DNA of 64,000 bases from Sphingobacterium spiritivorum (GTDB taxonomy: Bacteria; Bacteroidota; Bacteroidia; Sphingobacteriales; Sphingobacteriaceae), in contig NZ_CP068082.1 of NCBI RefSeq assembly GCF_016724845.1, positions 4,402,001-4,466,000 of the forward strand. The letters are read 5' to 3'. Below are positions 25,222 through 33,021 of this stretch, piece after piece. The notes below the pieces were generated by a model that was given only the letters and a program-made list of their open reading frames with translations, did not search any database and was not told where the DNA came from. Position 1 is the stretch's first letter; each line of letters begins with the position of its first letter. The position numbers and the translations under genes were made by a program.

Positions 25222-25779
25222 TTAGAGTAAGTGCAGTTGATCAAGTATAAAGCTTCTGCGTTCTTCAAGGGATGCTTTAGGGACATCAATCAACCTATAT
25301 CCATATTTCTCATAAGTTTGCTTCATATAATAATAAGTCTGTTCTGCTTCCTCCCAGGATTGTTTTCGTTCCTGATCCTGTTCGTAGATTTCTTTCCATG
25401 CTGGTAGAATAAATACCACAGGATTGTAGCGATAGTTTCTGACTGCCGTATCCATCTGTACCGGGATATTTTTCCCAAGCATTTCTAGATAGCATAACGT
25501 ATCGGGTAGTCCGCGGTCAAACAAGGTAATTTGATTGTGATTCTGACTATTGAAATATAGAAAGTCGCGTAAGGAGTACTCAAACATCCGTTTTGCGTAT
25601 GCCTGTTGGTCTACCCATGGAAGAGCCTGACCATTACCTTGTATCTGTTCTTTAATGATAGTACGGGCTACTTCAGCCGCGATTTGTACATCGTGAGCAA
25701 GAGTTTCTAATAAGGAAGTCTTTCCTACACCGGGACCACCCGTCACGATATAAAAATTATTTCTTTCAATGGTATTCAT
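25222..25779 (-). CDS. AAA_28-type P-loop ATPase/kinase
   Basis: A 185-residue cytoplasmic P-loop protein. Walker A is IVTGGPGVGKTSLLETL (about residues 11-27), and ITLFDRGLPDTLCYLEMLGK holds the DRG motif of the NadR-kinase-like AAA_28 family. The late YRYNPVVFILPAWKEIYEQD matches the same group. These proteins are thought to phosphorylate small molecules; the substrate is unknown. It stands alone. Confidence 0.8.
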   Translation of the reverse strand: MNTIERNNFYIVTGGPGVGKTSLLETLAHDVQIAAEVARTIIKEQIQGNGQALPWVDQQAYAKRMFEYSLRDFLYFNSQNHNQITLFDRGLPDTLCYLEMLGKNIPVQMDTAVRNYRYNPVVFILPAWKEIYEQDQERKQSWEEAEQTYYYMKQTYEKYGYRLIDVPKASLEERRSFILDQLHLL

Positions 25780-26101
25780 ATGAGTTTTGTTTCTTTTTAA
25801 AGGTAGTTTGCTCTTTGATAATTTTGATTAGTGTAAGCTGTATTCGGATTATTGTTAAAATGTTTGATGGGAGATATACGATTGCCAAATGAGAAGGGAA
25901 TTATCTGGCTATTTATTGGGTTCGATTATTATAACAAATCGTACTTCAAAAATAATAAAAAACAGAAAATGAAGAACATAGCTATTATCATGATTATGTC
26001 AGATATAGGATGATTGAGCAATCGATTGCGTAAATTGTGTGCTTGTCAGTTTAATGGATTTTCGTTAATATTGTGATAGAGCCAATATAAACGCAAATAC
26101 T
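25780..26101. other. Intergenic region between AAA_28 gene and fucosidase
   Basis: A 322-base AT-rich gap between divergent genes. It contains a perfect LacI-type palindrome at 26018-26029 and no small open reading frame that could be supported. A promoter for the fucosidase is expected between the operator and 26102, but no exact TAnnTTTG was found. Confidence 0.6.
26018..26029 (+). promoter_or_regulatory. LacI-type operator before fucosidase
   Basis: gcaatcgattgc is a perfect 12-base palindrome with a central CG. It shares the gcaatcg half-site with the operator pair between GH109 and the sugar kinase (6946-6990). It lies 72 bases before the fucosidase start, where a repressor could act on the promoter. 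Confidence 0.55.
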
Positions 26102-27499
26102 ATGAAAAAACGAAGTTTCCTGAAGGTGTGTCTGATGCTGGGGTTGTTATCTGTCAGCCAGTTACATGCACAAGATAAAACTCCTTCCTGGGCCCAGAAA
26201 GCCAATGATGACAAAGAAAACCGAATGAAATGGTGGACACACGATCGTTTCGGAATGTTTATTCACTGGGGATTGTATGCTGTGCCGGCTCGTCATGAAT
26301 GGATCCAGCAGATGGAGCAAATGAGCACGGAGAAGTATAAAGATAAATATTTCAATCTGTTTGATCCTGATCTGTACAATCCAAAAGAATGGGCCGCTTA
26401 TGCCAGAAAAGCCGGGATGAAATATGTCGTTATTACAGCAAAACATCACGAAGGATTCAGCTTATGGGATACAAAAGTAAGCGATTATAAAGCTCCGAAT
26501 ACTCCTGCCAAACAGGATCTGTTAAAACCATTTGTCGAGGCTTGTCGTGCTGAAGGTCTGAAAGTAGGATTTTACTATTCTGTCATTGACTGGCATCATC
26601 CTGATTTTACAATTGATGGGACACATGCGCTACGCAACAATCAGGAGGCAAGAAAAAGTAATGCTAACCGTAATATGGATAACTATCGCAAGTTTCTGAA
26701 AGATCAGGTGCGTGAGTTACTTACGAATTATGGTAAAATTGATATGCTGTTTTGGGACTTTTCTTATCCTGGAAAAGACGGTAAAGGACATGCTGACTGG
26801 GATAGTGAAGGACTTGTCAAGCTGGCCAGAGAGCTTCAGCCGCAAATTATTATGAATGACAGGCTAGATCTGATGGATAAAGACTGGGGATGGGATTATA
26901 AGACTCCGGAGCAGTTTATGCCAAATAAATGGCCGGAACATAACGGAAAGAAAGTGGCTTGGGAGACATGCCAAACTTTTTCAGGTTCCTGGGGATATCA
27001 CAGAGATGAAAATACCTGGAAAAGTACAAACCAACTTATCGCTATGCTGATCGAAGTGGTGAGCAAAGGTGGCAATCTGCTGTTAAATGTCGGACCTACA
27101 GCCCGTGGCTACTTTGATGACAGGGCTACAAATCGGTTGGAGGAAATGGGACAATGGATGAAATACAACAGTAAATCAATCTACGGATGTACAGCAGCTC
27201 CCGAAGGATTCCAAAAGCCGGATAATACCTATCTGACATACAATCCTGAAACCAAGCGAATGTATATTCATTTATTACAGTGGCCGTTTAAAACATTATA
27301 TCTGCCGGGCTTTAAGGATAAAGTTAAATATGCACAGTTTCTGCACGATAATTCAGAGATTAAATATACCTCCAGAAGCAGTGCAGCCGCCGGAGAACAT
27401 ATGGCTATAACGGCAGGAGAGGGAGATTTGATTATGGATCTGCCCGTTGTAAAACCTAATGTGGAAATACCTGTAATCGAACTTATATTGAATGACTGA
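26102..27499 (+). CDS. GH29 alpha-L-fucosidase, secreted
   Basis: A 465-residue glycoside hydrolase with a signal peptide cleaved near LHA-Q24. GH29 landmarks are WWTHDRFGMFIHWGLYAVPA, VITAKHHEGFSLWDTKVS, FYYSVIDWHHPDF, and YGKIDMLFWDFSYPG, in which the Asp is the probable nucleophile. A SKGGNLLLNVGPTARG stretch and a C-terminal beta domain follow. It should release fucose from glycans in the periplasm or outside the cell; the linkage preference is not visible. A LacI-type operator stands upstream and a terminator follows. Confidence 0.93.
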   Translation: MKKRSFLKVCLMLGLLSVSQLHAQDKTPSWAQKANDDKENRMKWWTHDRFGMFIHWGLYAVPARHEWIQQMEQMSTEKYKDKYFNLFDPDLYNPKEWAAYARKAGMKYVVITAKHHEGFSLWDTKVSDYKAPNTPAKQDLLKPFVEACRAEGLKVGFYYSVIDWHHPDFTIDGTHALRNNQEARKSNANRNMDNYRKFLKDQVRELLTNYGKIDMLFWDFSYPGKDGKGHADWDSEGLVKLARELQPQIIMNDRLDLMDKDWGWDYKTPEQFMPNKWPEHNGKKVAWETCQTFSGSWGYHRDENTWKSTNQLIAMLIEVVSKGGNLLLNVGPTARGYFDDRATNRLEEMGQWMKYNSKSIYGCTAAPEGFQKPDNTYLTYNPETKRMYIHLLQWPFKTLYLPGFKDKVKYAQFLHDNSEIKYTSRSSAAAGEHMAITAGEGDLIMDLPVVKPNVEIPVIELILND

Positions 27500-27505
27500 T
27501 AACTT

Positions 27506-27530
27506 CGGGGCGAAAGCCCCGTTTTTATTT
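27506..27530 (+). terminator. Terminator of fucosidase gene
   Basis: Stem cggggc / gccccg with a GAAA tetraloop, followed by TTTTTATTTT, 7 bases after the stop. Confidence 0.9.
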
Positions 27531-27591
27531 TCCGCATTTTGAATCATGAGCTTAAACTTATAATTTTATACGGATTACTAATTTTGAATAT

Positions 27592-28728
27592 ATGATAAAA
27601 AAGACTGCCATCGCGCTGTTCCTCAGTCTGCCTGTACTGGCTTCTGCACAGAGCGATACGTATTCGATCGTTGGAAAGATCGAAAAACCAAAAGAAAAAT
27701 CACAAATATATCTTTCTATCCGCAACGCGAAAATGCAGGTACTGGATTCAGTGGATGTAAAAGACGGAGCATTCCAGTTTCAGGGTAAGGTAGACGGACC
27801 TACTGCAGTGTTTCTGATATACGATCATGAACATGAAGGACGTAAAAAAAACGGGGCTCCCTCCGATGCATTAACGATCTATGTCGACAAGGGTCAGACT
27901 ACAGTCCATATCGCAGATTCGATCAAAAATGCAAGCGTAAAGGGGACGGCTATTCAGGATCAGTACAGCCAATATGCGCAACTGCTCAAAACGGTTAACA
28001 GCGAAATGAACCGTGTAAGTGCAAAGTTTAGAAATTCAACTGAAGAACAGCAGAAGGATACAACGTATTCAAATGCCCTGCGTGATGAGTATATGAAATA
28101 TGCGAATGAGAAATCCGCATTACAGGAAAATTATGCAAAGAGTAATCCGGCATCATATTTTAGTTTGATGGCTATTCAGGATATATCTTATCAGGATTTT
28201 GACGTAGTAAAATTAGAAGGACTATATAATAAACTCACTGCTGAAATAAAAAATACATCTGCCGGCCAGTCATTTGCTCAACAGATTGCTGCAGCTAAAG
28301 CAACTACTATTGGTTCATCAGCTCCGGATTTTACACAGAATGATGTGAATGATAAACCTGTAAAACTCTCTGATTTTAAAGGCAAATATGTGTTACTGGA
28401 TTTCTGGGCTTCCTGGTGTGGTCCATGCCGTGCTGAAAATCCGAATGTCGTAGCTGCATTCCAAAAGTATAAAGACAAAAACTTCACTGTCTTAGGTGTT
28501 TCTCTGGATCAACCTGGTAAAAAAGAAAACTGGCTGCAAGCTATTGAAAAAGATCAGTTGACATGGACACATGTCAGTGATCTGCAGTTCTGGAATAATG
28601 CTGCTGCCAAATTATATGGCATACGCTCTATTCCGCAAAATTACCTGATCGGTCCTGACGGAAAGATTCTGGCAAGTAATCTGAGAGGTGAGGAGCTGCA
28701 TAGAAAATTAGAAGAGTTATTAAAATAG
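27592..28728 (+). CDS. TlpA/ResA-like thioredoxin with N-terminal DUF4369
   Basis: A 378-residue exported thiol-disulfide oxidoreductase. The signal peptide ends at VLASAQ. Residues 24-115 match DUF4369 (YSIVGKIEKPKEKSQIYL), a spacer helix region follows, and an AhpC/TSA-thioredoxin domain spans about 235-378 with the active site WASWCGPCR (Cys276, Cys279) and the cis-Pro in IRSIPQNYL. It likely reduces or isomerises periplasmic disulfides; the partner is unknown. It is a single gene between two terminators. Confidence 0.92.
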   Translation: MIKKTAIALFLSLPVLASAQSDTYSIVGKIEKPKEKSQIYLSIRNAKMQVLDSVDVKDGAFQFQGKVDGPTAVFLIYDHEHEGRKKNGAPSDALTIYVDKGQTTVHIADSIKNASVKGTAIQDQYSQYAQLLKTVNSEMNRVSAKFRNSTEEQQKDTTYSNALRDEYMKYANEKSALQENYAKSNPASYFSLMAIQDISYQDFDVVKLEGLYNKLTAEIKNTSAGQSFAQQIAAAKATTIGSSAPDFTQNDVNDKPVKLSDFKGKYVLLDFWASWCGPCRAENPNVVAAFQKYKDKNFTVLGVSLDQPGKKENWLQAIEKDQLTWTHVSDLQFWNNAAAKLYGIRSIPQNYLIGPDGKILASNLRGEELHRKLEELLK

Positions 28729-28753
28729 AACTTCGGAGAAGATGTCTATACAT

Positions 28754-28795
28754 AAAATGGGGCTGTCCAAAAAGTGGACTGCCCCATTTTTATGC
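28754..28795 (+). terminator. Terminator of TlpA-like gene
   Basis: Stem aaaatggggctgtcc / ggactgccccatttt with one mismatch and a short loop, followed by Ts. Confidence 0.85.
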
Positions 28796-28895
28796 TATTT
28801 TACACGTACCTCCCTATAGCATCATTTCAGATATGTAATTCTCAAAGGATTTGACTTTACTTTTGAGACAGCTTCTTTTATCTTAACTGCATTGG

Positions 28896-29777
28896 CTACT
28901 TCAGAGAAGAAGCCGGCAGGGGCACGAATTCTGTTTCTCCCGGAACTTTTGGAAATTTCTGATCTTTCCAGTCATGTTTAGCCTGTTCGATCAGGGTTCT
29001 GTCTGAGCTCACAAAATTCCAGTGAATATACCTTTGTTCCGGAAAGGCTTCTCCACCAAAAATATAAACAGTTGTATTTTCTCCGATCTCAAATTCACAT
29101 AACTTAGAATCTTTTGCAATCAAAATGTGTTTAGGGGTATACGTGTTCCCTTCACTTTTGATTTCCCCTTCCAGAATGTAAAGTCCGCTTTCACCAAACA
29201 GATCATTTCCTATGCTCAATTTTGCTGCTTTTGTACTTTTTATCTCAATAAAATATAAGGGACTGTGTACCGGCACAGGTGATTTCTTTCCGAAAGCTTC
29301 ACCGGCGATCAGTTTTATCTGTACACCATCTTGTTCCCATGCAGGGATATCACTTGCTTCTACATGCGTAAATGTAGGTTCAGATTCCTCAAGTTCTTTT
29401 GGAAGTGCTACCCATATCTGCAAGCCATGCAGGTGCTTATCTGTATGACGAAGGTATTCCGGCGTACGTTCAGAATGTACCACACCTTTTCCTGCTGTCA
29501 TCCAGTTGACAGCGCCGGGCTGTATTTCTATAGCTGAACCTATACTGTCCCTGTGAAAAATAGATCCTTCAAACAGGTAGGTTAAAGTAGACAAACCTAT
29601 ATGCGGATGAGGAGGTACATCCAGATTTTGATAATCTTTCAATGCGGCCGGACCCATATGGTCGATGAATACGAAAGGTCCGACTGCCCGCTTCTGTATA
29701 AATGGAAGCAGTCTTCCTACCATAAAATTGCCGATGTCAGCGGCTCTCTCTTCAATTATTAATCCAATGTTTGACAT
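28896..29777 (-). CDS. Pirin family protein (first of pair)
   Basis: A 293-residue bicupin. The N-terminal pirin motif is present: DHMGPAALKDYQNLDVPPHPHIGLSTLTYLFEG (residues 40-72, split regions) with the metal His residues, then HRDSIGSAIEIQPG and WMTAGKGVVHSE. Pirins bind iron and some act as quercetin dioxygenases or redox-sensing cofactors; the role here is unknown. It lies 9 bases after a GNAT gene, and a second pirin is upstream on the same strand. Confidence 0.9.
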   Translation of the reverse strand: MSNIGLIIEERAADIGNFMVGRLLPFIQKRAVGPFVFIDHMGPAALKDYQNLDVPPHPHIGLSTLTYLFEGSIFHRDSIGSAIEIQPGAVNWMTAGKGVVHSERTPEYLRHTDKHLHGLQIWVALPKELEESEPTFTHVEASDIPAWEQDGVQIKLIAGEAFGKKSPVPVHSPLYFIEIKSTKAAKLSIGNDLFGESGLYILEGEIKSEGNTYTPKHILIAKDSKLCEFEIGENTTVYIFGGEAFPEQRYIHWNFVSSDRTLIEQAKHDWKDQKFPKVPGETEFVPLPASSLK

Positions 29778-29786
29778 AGTTAAAAA

Positions 29787-30098
29787 TTAATCTAATGATT
29801 TGCTCTGCTCTATTACGATTCTCTTCCATTCGGGATGTCGCTTGATATAAGCTACAACCAGCGGACAGAGTGGATTTAGTTTCTTTCCACTTTGTTCTAT
29901 CGCATCCAGTGTCTTTTCTATTACCGCAGTAGAAGCACCATTCCCCTGCAGAGCAGGTTCAACTTCAGTATGCAAAAGGGTAATCATAGCCGGATTTTCA
30001 CGATAAGTGATAAAAGCCTTACTGCCGTCTATCGTTATTTCGTATTGATGATCGGTTTCATTTTTGACCAGAGGGATTGTTAAAAATTCTTCTTTCAT
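29787..30098 (-). CDS. Small GNAT-like N-acetyltransferase (YjdJ type)
   Basis: A 103-residue minimal GCN5-type acetyltransferase of the GNAT 'CG' group. AFITYRENPAMITLLHTEV, the acetyl-CoA loop PALQGNGASTAVIEKTL and NPLCPLVVAYIKRHPEW are characteristic. The substrate is unknown. It sits between two pirin genes (9 bases to the next, 47 to the previous), apparently in one operon. Confidence 0.88.
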   Translation of the reverse strand: MKEEFLTIPLVKNETDHQYEITIDGSKAFITYRENPAMITLLHTEVEPALQGNGASTAVIEKTLDAIEQSGKKLNPLCPLVVAYIKRHPEWKRIVIEQSKSLD

Positions 30099-30145
30099 AA
30101 TATCTCGTTTTGATTTTAATAAAAATGAGTGACAGCGCTGAATAT

Positions 30146-31021
30146 TTAATCTTCCAGATATCCGAATTTGCCTTTGTTATAATCATCAAAAGCTTCCATA
30201 ATCTCTTCACGTGTATTCATAACAAATGGTCCGTGTGCAAATATGGGTTCTTCGATAGGCTGACCGCTCAGCACCAACACTATAGCATCTTCTTTAGCTT
30301 CAACATCAAATTCTTCACCATTGTTTTTGAAGAGTACAAAATTATCGGTGTCTACCGCTGCACCATTTACAGTAACGGTACCCTCGATAATCAATACTGC
30401 TGTATTGTAATGTGACGGGAATGAAAAATGTGCTTTTCCATCTTTTTTAAGATGAGCATTCATCAGATTCACCGGAGTGAATGTCGTGGCTGGTCCGTCA
30501 TGACCTTCATATGTTCCTGCAATCACTTCCACATAGCTTCCTTCATTGTTTAAGGGAACACGTTTCATATCCGCATTTGTAATTGCCTGATACTTCGGAT
30601 TGGTTTTTTTGTCCGTTGCCGGCAGATTGACCCACAGTTGTACCATCTGAAATTCTCCTCCACTTTTACTGAACGACTCTTCATGATACTCCTTGTGCAA
30701 TATACCCGATGCAGCTGTCATCCACTGTACATCTCCTGCGTCAATGACACCGCCGCCGCCACTGCTGTCGTGATGCGCTACGCGACCTTTATAGGCAATA
30801 GTCACGGTTTCAAATCCTTTGTGCGGATGCACACCGACGCCTTTAATTTTATCAGATGGTGGAAATATATAAGGTGCATTGTAATCCAGAAGAAGAAAAG
30901 GACTCATGCGTTGCATGCTTAGCGGAGCAATCCCCGGAATGAAGTTGTGCACCCGAAATCCGTCTCCTACAAAGTGTGCTCCCTGAGGGGCTATCACCGT
31001 TTCTATTGTTCTTGTACTCAT
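30146..31021 (-). CDS. Pirin family protein (second of pair)
   Basis: A 291-residue bicupin from the ATG at 31021 (STRTIETVIAPQGAHFVGDG); the longer frame to 31066 is unlikely because a TACTTTTG promoter-like element lies in the extension. Metal ligands are in VGVHPHKGFETVTIAYKG and VAHHDSSGGGG, followed by QWMTAASGILHKEYHEE. The C-terminal half holds the second cupin and ends in a family-typical MNTREEIMEAFDDY stretch. It is the closer of the two copies to the well-studied quercetinase-type pirins. Heads the pirin-GNAT-pirin run. Confidence 0.9.
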   Translation of the reverse strand: MSTRTIETVIAPQGAHFVGDGFRVHNFIPGIAPLSMQRMSPFLLLDYNAPYIFPPSDKIKGVGVHPHKGFETVTIAYKGRVAHHDSSGGGGVIDAGDVQWMTAASGILHKEYHEESFSKSGGEFQMVQLWVNLPATDKKTNPKYQAITNADMKRVPLNNEGSYVEVIAGTYEGHDGPATTFTPVNLMNAHLKKDGKAHFSFPSHYNTAVLIIEGTVTVNGAAVDTDNFVLFKNNGEEFDVEAKEDAIVLVLSGQPIEEPIFAHGPFVMNTREEIMEAFDDYNKGKFGYLED

Positions 31022-31118
31022 ATCATTAAATATTAAAGTAGTATAGTACAAAAGTACCCCTGTCAAAGCGGTCTGGCATTGATGTAAGATAAGAAATAAT
31101 CAGTAAATTTCGATTATA

Positions 31119-31643
31119 TCAGAGTTTCTCTATATCCAACAGCGCTAAATAAGGATCTCCTTCCAATCCGAGCAACTGGGCAAAAGCAGGTTCGGTTTTA
31201 ATGCCCTGCTTTTTCAGCTGAATAATTTTTTCTCTGAATAGATCACCATGTGTCTTCAGCAAGTTATATTCAATGAGCATATGCCTGTAAGCATATTGTC
31301 TGGTGGTGGGGATATTTTGACCAAAAAGTTCAAACTCAAATCTGTCCAGCTTAAAACTACAAATCACAGAAGGCTCGTCATAAATAATTTTGTGCCGGAC
31401 GCAGAAATCTTCTCTGTTTGCAAATTCTTTTTTTAGTAATTCCTGAAAACTTTCGAAATCCTGCACCTCACAAATAATATCCAGGTCGCTGGAGTCAATG
31501 TTGATGGCAATCGGATAAGTTCCTGCCAGAATAGGATGGTATACCGCCAACAGATCAAATATTCTGTGTTTTTGCAGCAGTTGATAAATTTCCTGCTGCA
31601 CAACATTTCCGTATCGGAGATAATGGATAGTAGTAAAGTCCAA
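31119..31643 (-). CDS. DUF4269 nucleotidyltransferase-like protein
   Basis: A 174-residue soluble protein. ILAGTYPIAINIDSSDLDIICE (residues 38-59) resembles the GS-x-DxD core of the nucleotidyltransferase fold, as in DUF4269. FELFGQNIPTTRQYAYRHMLIE is also typical. The biological role is unknown. It is followed on the same strand by the pirin run after 97 bases and preceded by a GNAT gene 11 bases away, so it is likely co-transcribed with the GNAT. Confidence 0.8.
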   Translation of the reverse strand: MDFTTIHYLRYGNVVQQEIYQLLQKHRIFDLLAVYHPILAGTYPIAINIDSSDLDIICEVQDFESFQELLKKEFANREDFCVRHKIIYDEPSVICSFKLDRFEFELFGQNIPTTRQYAYRHMLIEYNLLKTHGDLFREKIIQLKKQGIKTEPAFAQLLGLEGDPYLALLDIEKL

Positions 31644-31654
31644 GAGCTGTCCGG

Positions 31655-32215
31655 CTATTTAACAGGGTAGAACATATGATAATAATCTCCACCGATAAAA
31701 GGTCTTTTGTCGCCCAACTGAAATCCTATTCTTTCGTACAAGCGTTGTGCATTAGGATTAGACAGATCGACTAATAAACCTACCTTATCAAACTGCTGTT
31801 CTTTAGCATAGTCTATAATGTATCTGATCAGTGCGCTACCGACGCCCTTTCCCTGCTGATCAGGAGCTACAGCTACTGTATCTAGATAGAGTTCGCCTCC
31901 CAGAGTTTCCTTTTCAAAATCAATTTGTTGCTTGTAGTGCTGAGTTACTGCAGCCAGCACAGGCGCACGGAGTTCGTCCAGTCTGTCTCCGTCATAGGCC
32001 GTGACAGATCCTGCTATTTTATCATTTTCATCTATAGCAACGAATGTATTGGTATAACTATATTGATTATCGGTATCCTGAAAGAATCCGGTAAGAAATT
32101 CAATTGCTTGTTGCTGATCGCGGCTTCCGATAAATTTATAAATAATATCTTCCATTGCTAAAAGCATAAGAACCGGAACGGCTAAGTCTGATGGTTGAGC
32201 GGGTCTGATGTACAT
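31655..32215 (-). CDS. GNAT family N-acetyltransferase
   Basis: A 186-residue acetyltransferase. The acetyl-CoA-binding motif A is LDTVAVAPDQQGKGVGSALI (about residues 112-131), and GLLVDLSNPNAQRLYERIGF forms motif B. The N-terminus IRPAQPSDL is typical. It is next to a DUF4269 gene (11-base gap). The substrate cannot be told. Confidence 0.9.
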   Translation of the reverse strand: MYIRPAQPSDLAVPVLMLLAMEDIIYKFIGSRDQQQAIEFLTGFFQDTDNQYSYTNTFVAIDENDKIAGSVTAYDGDRLDELRAPVLAAVTQHYKQQIDFEKETLGGELYLDTVAVAPDQQGKGVGSALIRYIIDYAKEQQFDKVGLLVDLSNPNAQRLYERIGFQLGDKRPFIGGDYYHMFYPVK

Positions 32216-32341
32216 ATATGTTAAATCTATTTGAAACTGAATATACCTTCAAGTATACGAAATTTTTCAGGATTAGCCGGGATTGCGACAGGCAGAATCA
32301 AGGACTATGGCAGGGAGAAGGTAAATGTGATTTTATTCGGA

Positions 32342-32887
32342 TCAGACTATCCCAAACGGTTCAGAATACCTGACAACGCCATATACCTGCTCTAAAGCTC
32401 CTTTCACTAATTCTAGGGCCATAAAATTTTCTGAAGGAACATCAAAGGGAGGTTTAATATTCCAGTTGATTGCGGGTGCAAAACCAAATCGTGCATAATA
32501 GGCAGGGTGACCCAATACAATAACGGACCTGAAGCCTGTTTGTCTGGCTACAGACAGACCCGCATCAATTAGCCGTTGTCCGATTTTCATATTCTGAAAT
32601 TCAGGTAATACCGCAACAGGAGCTAATGCCAGACTCTCGACAGCATGTCCTTCATTTTCAATAGTAATTCTTGTAAACATTACATGACCAATGACCTCTG
32701 CATTATAAACGGCAACCAAAGACAAGTTCGGTACATAGGCATTACTCAATCGCAATGCATCCACTAGTTTTGCTTCATCTTCCTGATCAAATGCTACAAC
32801 ATTCACGTGAAAGACTTCAGCCATATCCGGTTCCTCTTCTTGCCGGATAATGAGATCCTTACTATCTATTATATGCTTGTATTCCAT
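32342..32887 (-). CDS. GNAT family N-acetyltransferase, YhbS-like
   Basis: A 181-residue acetyltransferase starting at MEYKHIIDSKDLIIRQ (an upstream ATG at 32899 adds four residues and cannot be excluded). The motif ALAPVAVLPEFQNMKIGQRLI and VIVLGHPAYYARFGFAPA place it in the YhbS group. No substrate known. It stands alone after the RND terminator, with a 126-base gap to the next gene in which nothing was recognised. Confidence 0.87.
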   Translation of the reverse strand: MEYKHIIDSKDLIIRQEEEPDMAEVFHVNVVAFDQEDEAKLVDALRLSNAYVPNLSLVAVYNAEVIGHVMFTRITIENEGHAVESLALAPVAVLPEFQNMKIGQRLIDAGLSVARQTGFRSVIVLGHPAYYARFGFAPAINWNIKPPFDVPSENFMALELVKGALEQVYGVVRYSEPFGIV

Positions 32888-32961
32888 TTGTTTGCACATT
32901 TTGTAAACGTAAATATAATATATCTCCTAAACAGTCTGCAGGTTGATTTTGTTCCGAGCTG

Positions 32962-32999
32962 TAAAAAAACAGAGCCGTTCCGTTTCCGGACAGCTCTGT
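32962..32999 (-). terminator. Terminator of the RND efflux operon
   Basis: On the minus strand the stem acagagc / gctctgt (with further interrupted pairing inside) is followed by seven Ts, 23 bases after the permease-fusion stop. Confidence 0.8.
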
Positions 33000-33021
33000 C
33001 AAAATACAAAACAGGAAAAAA

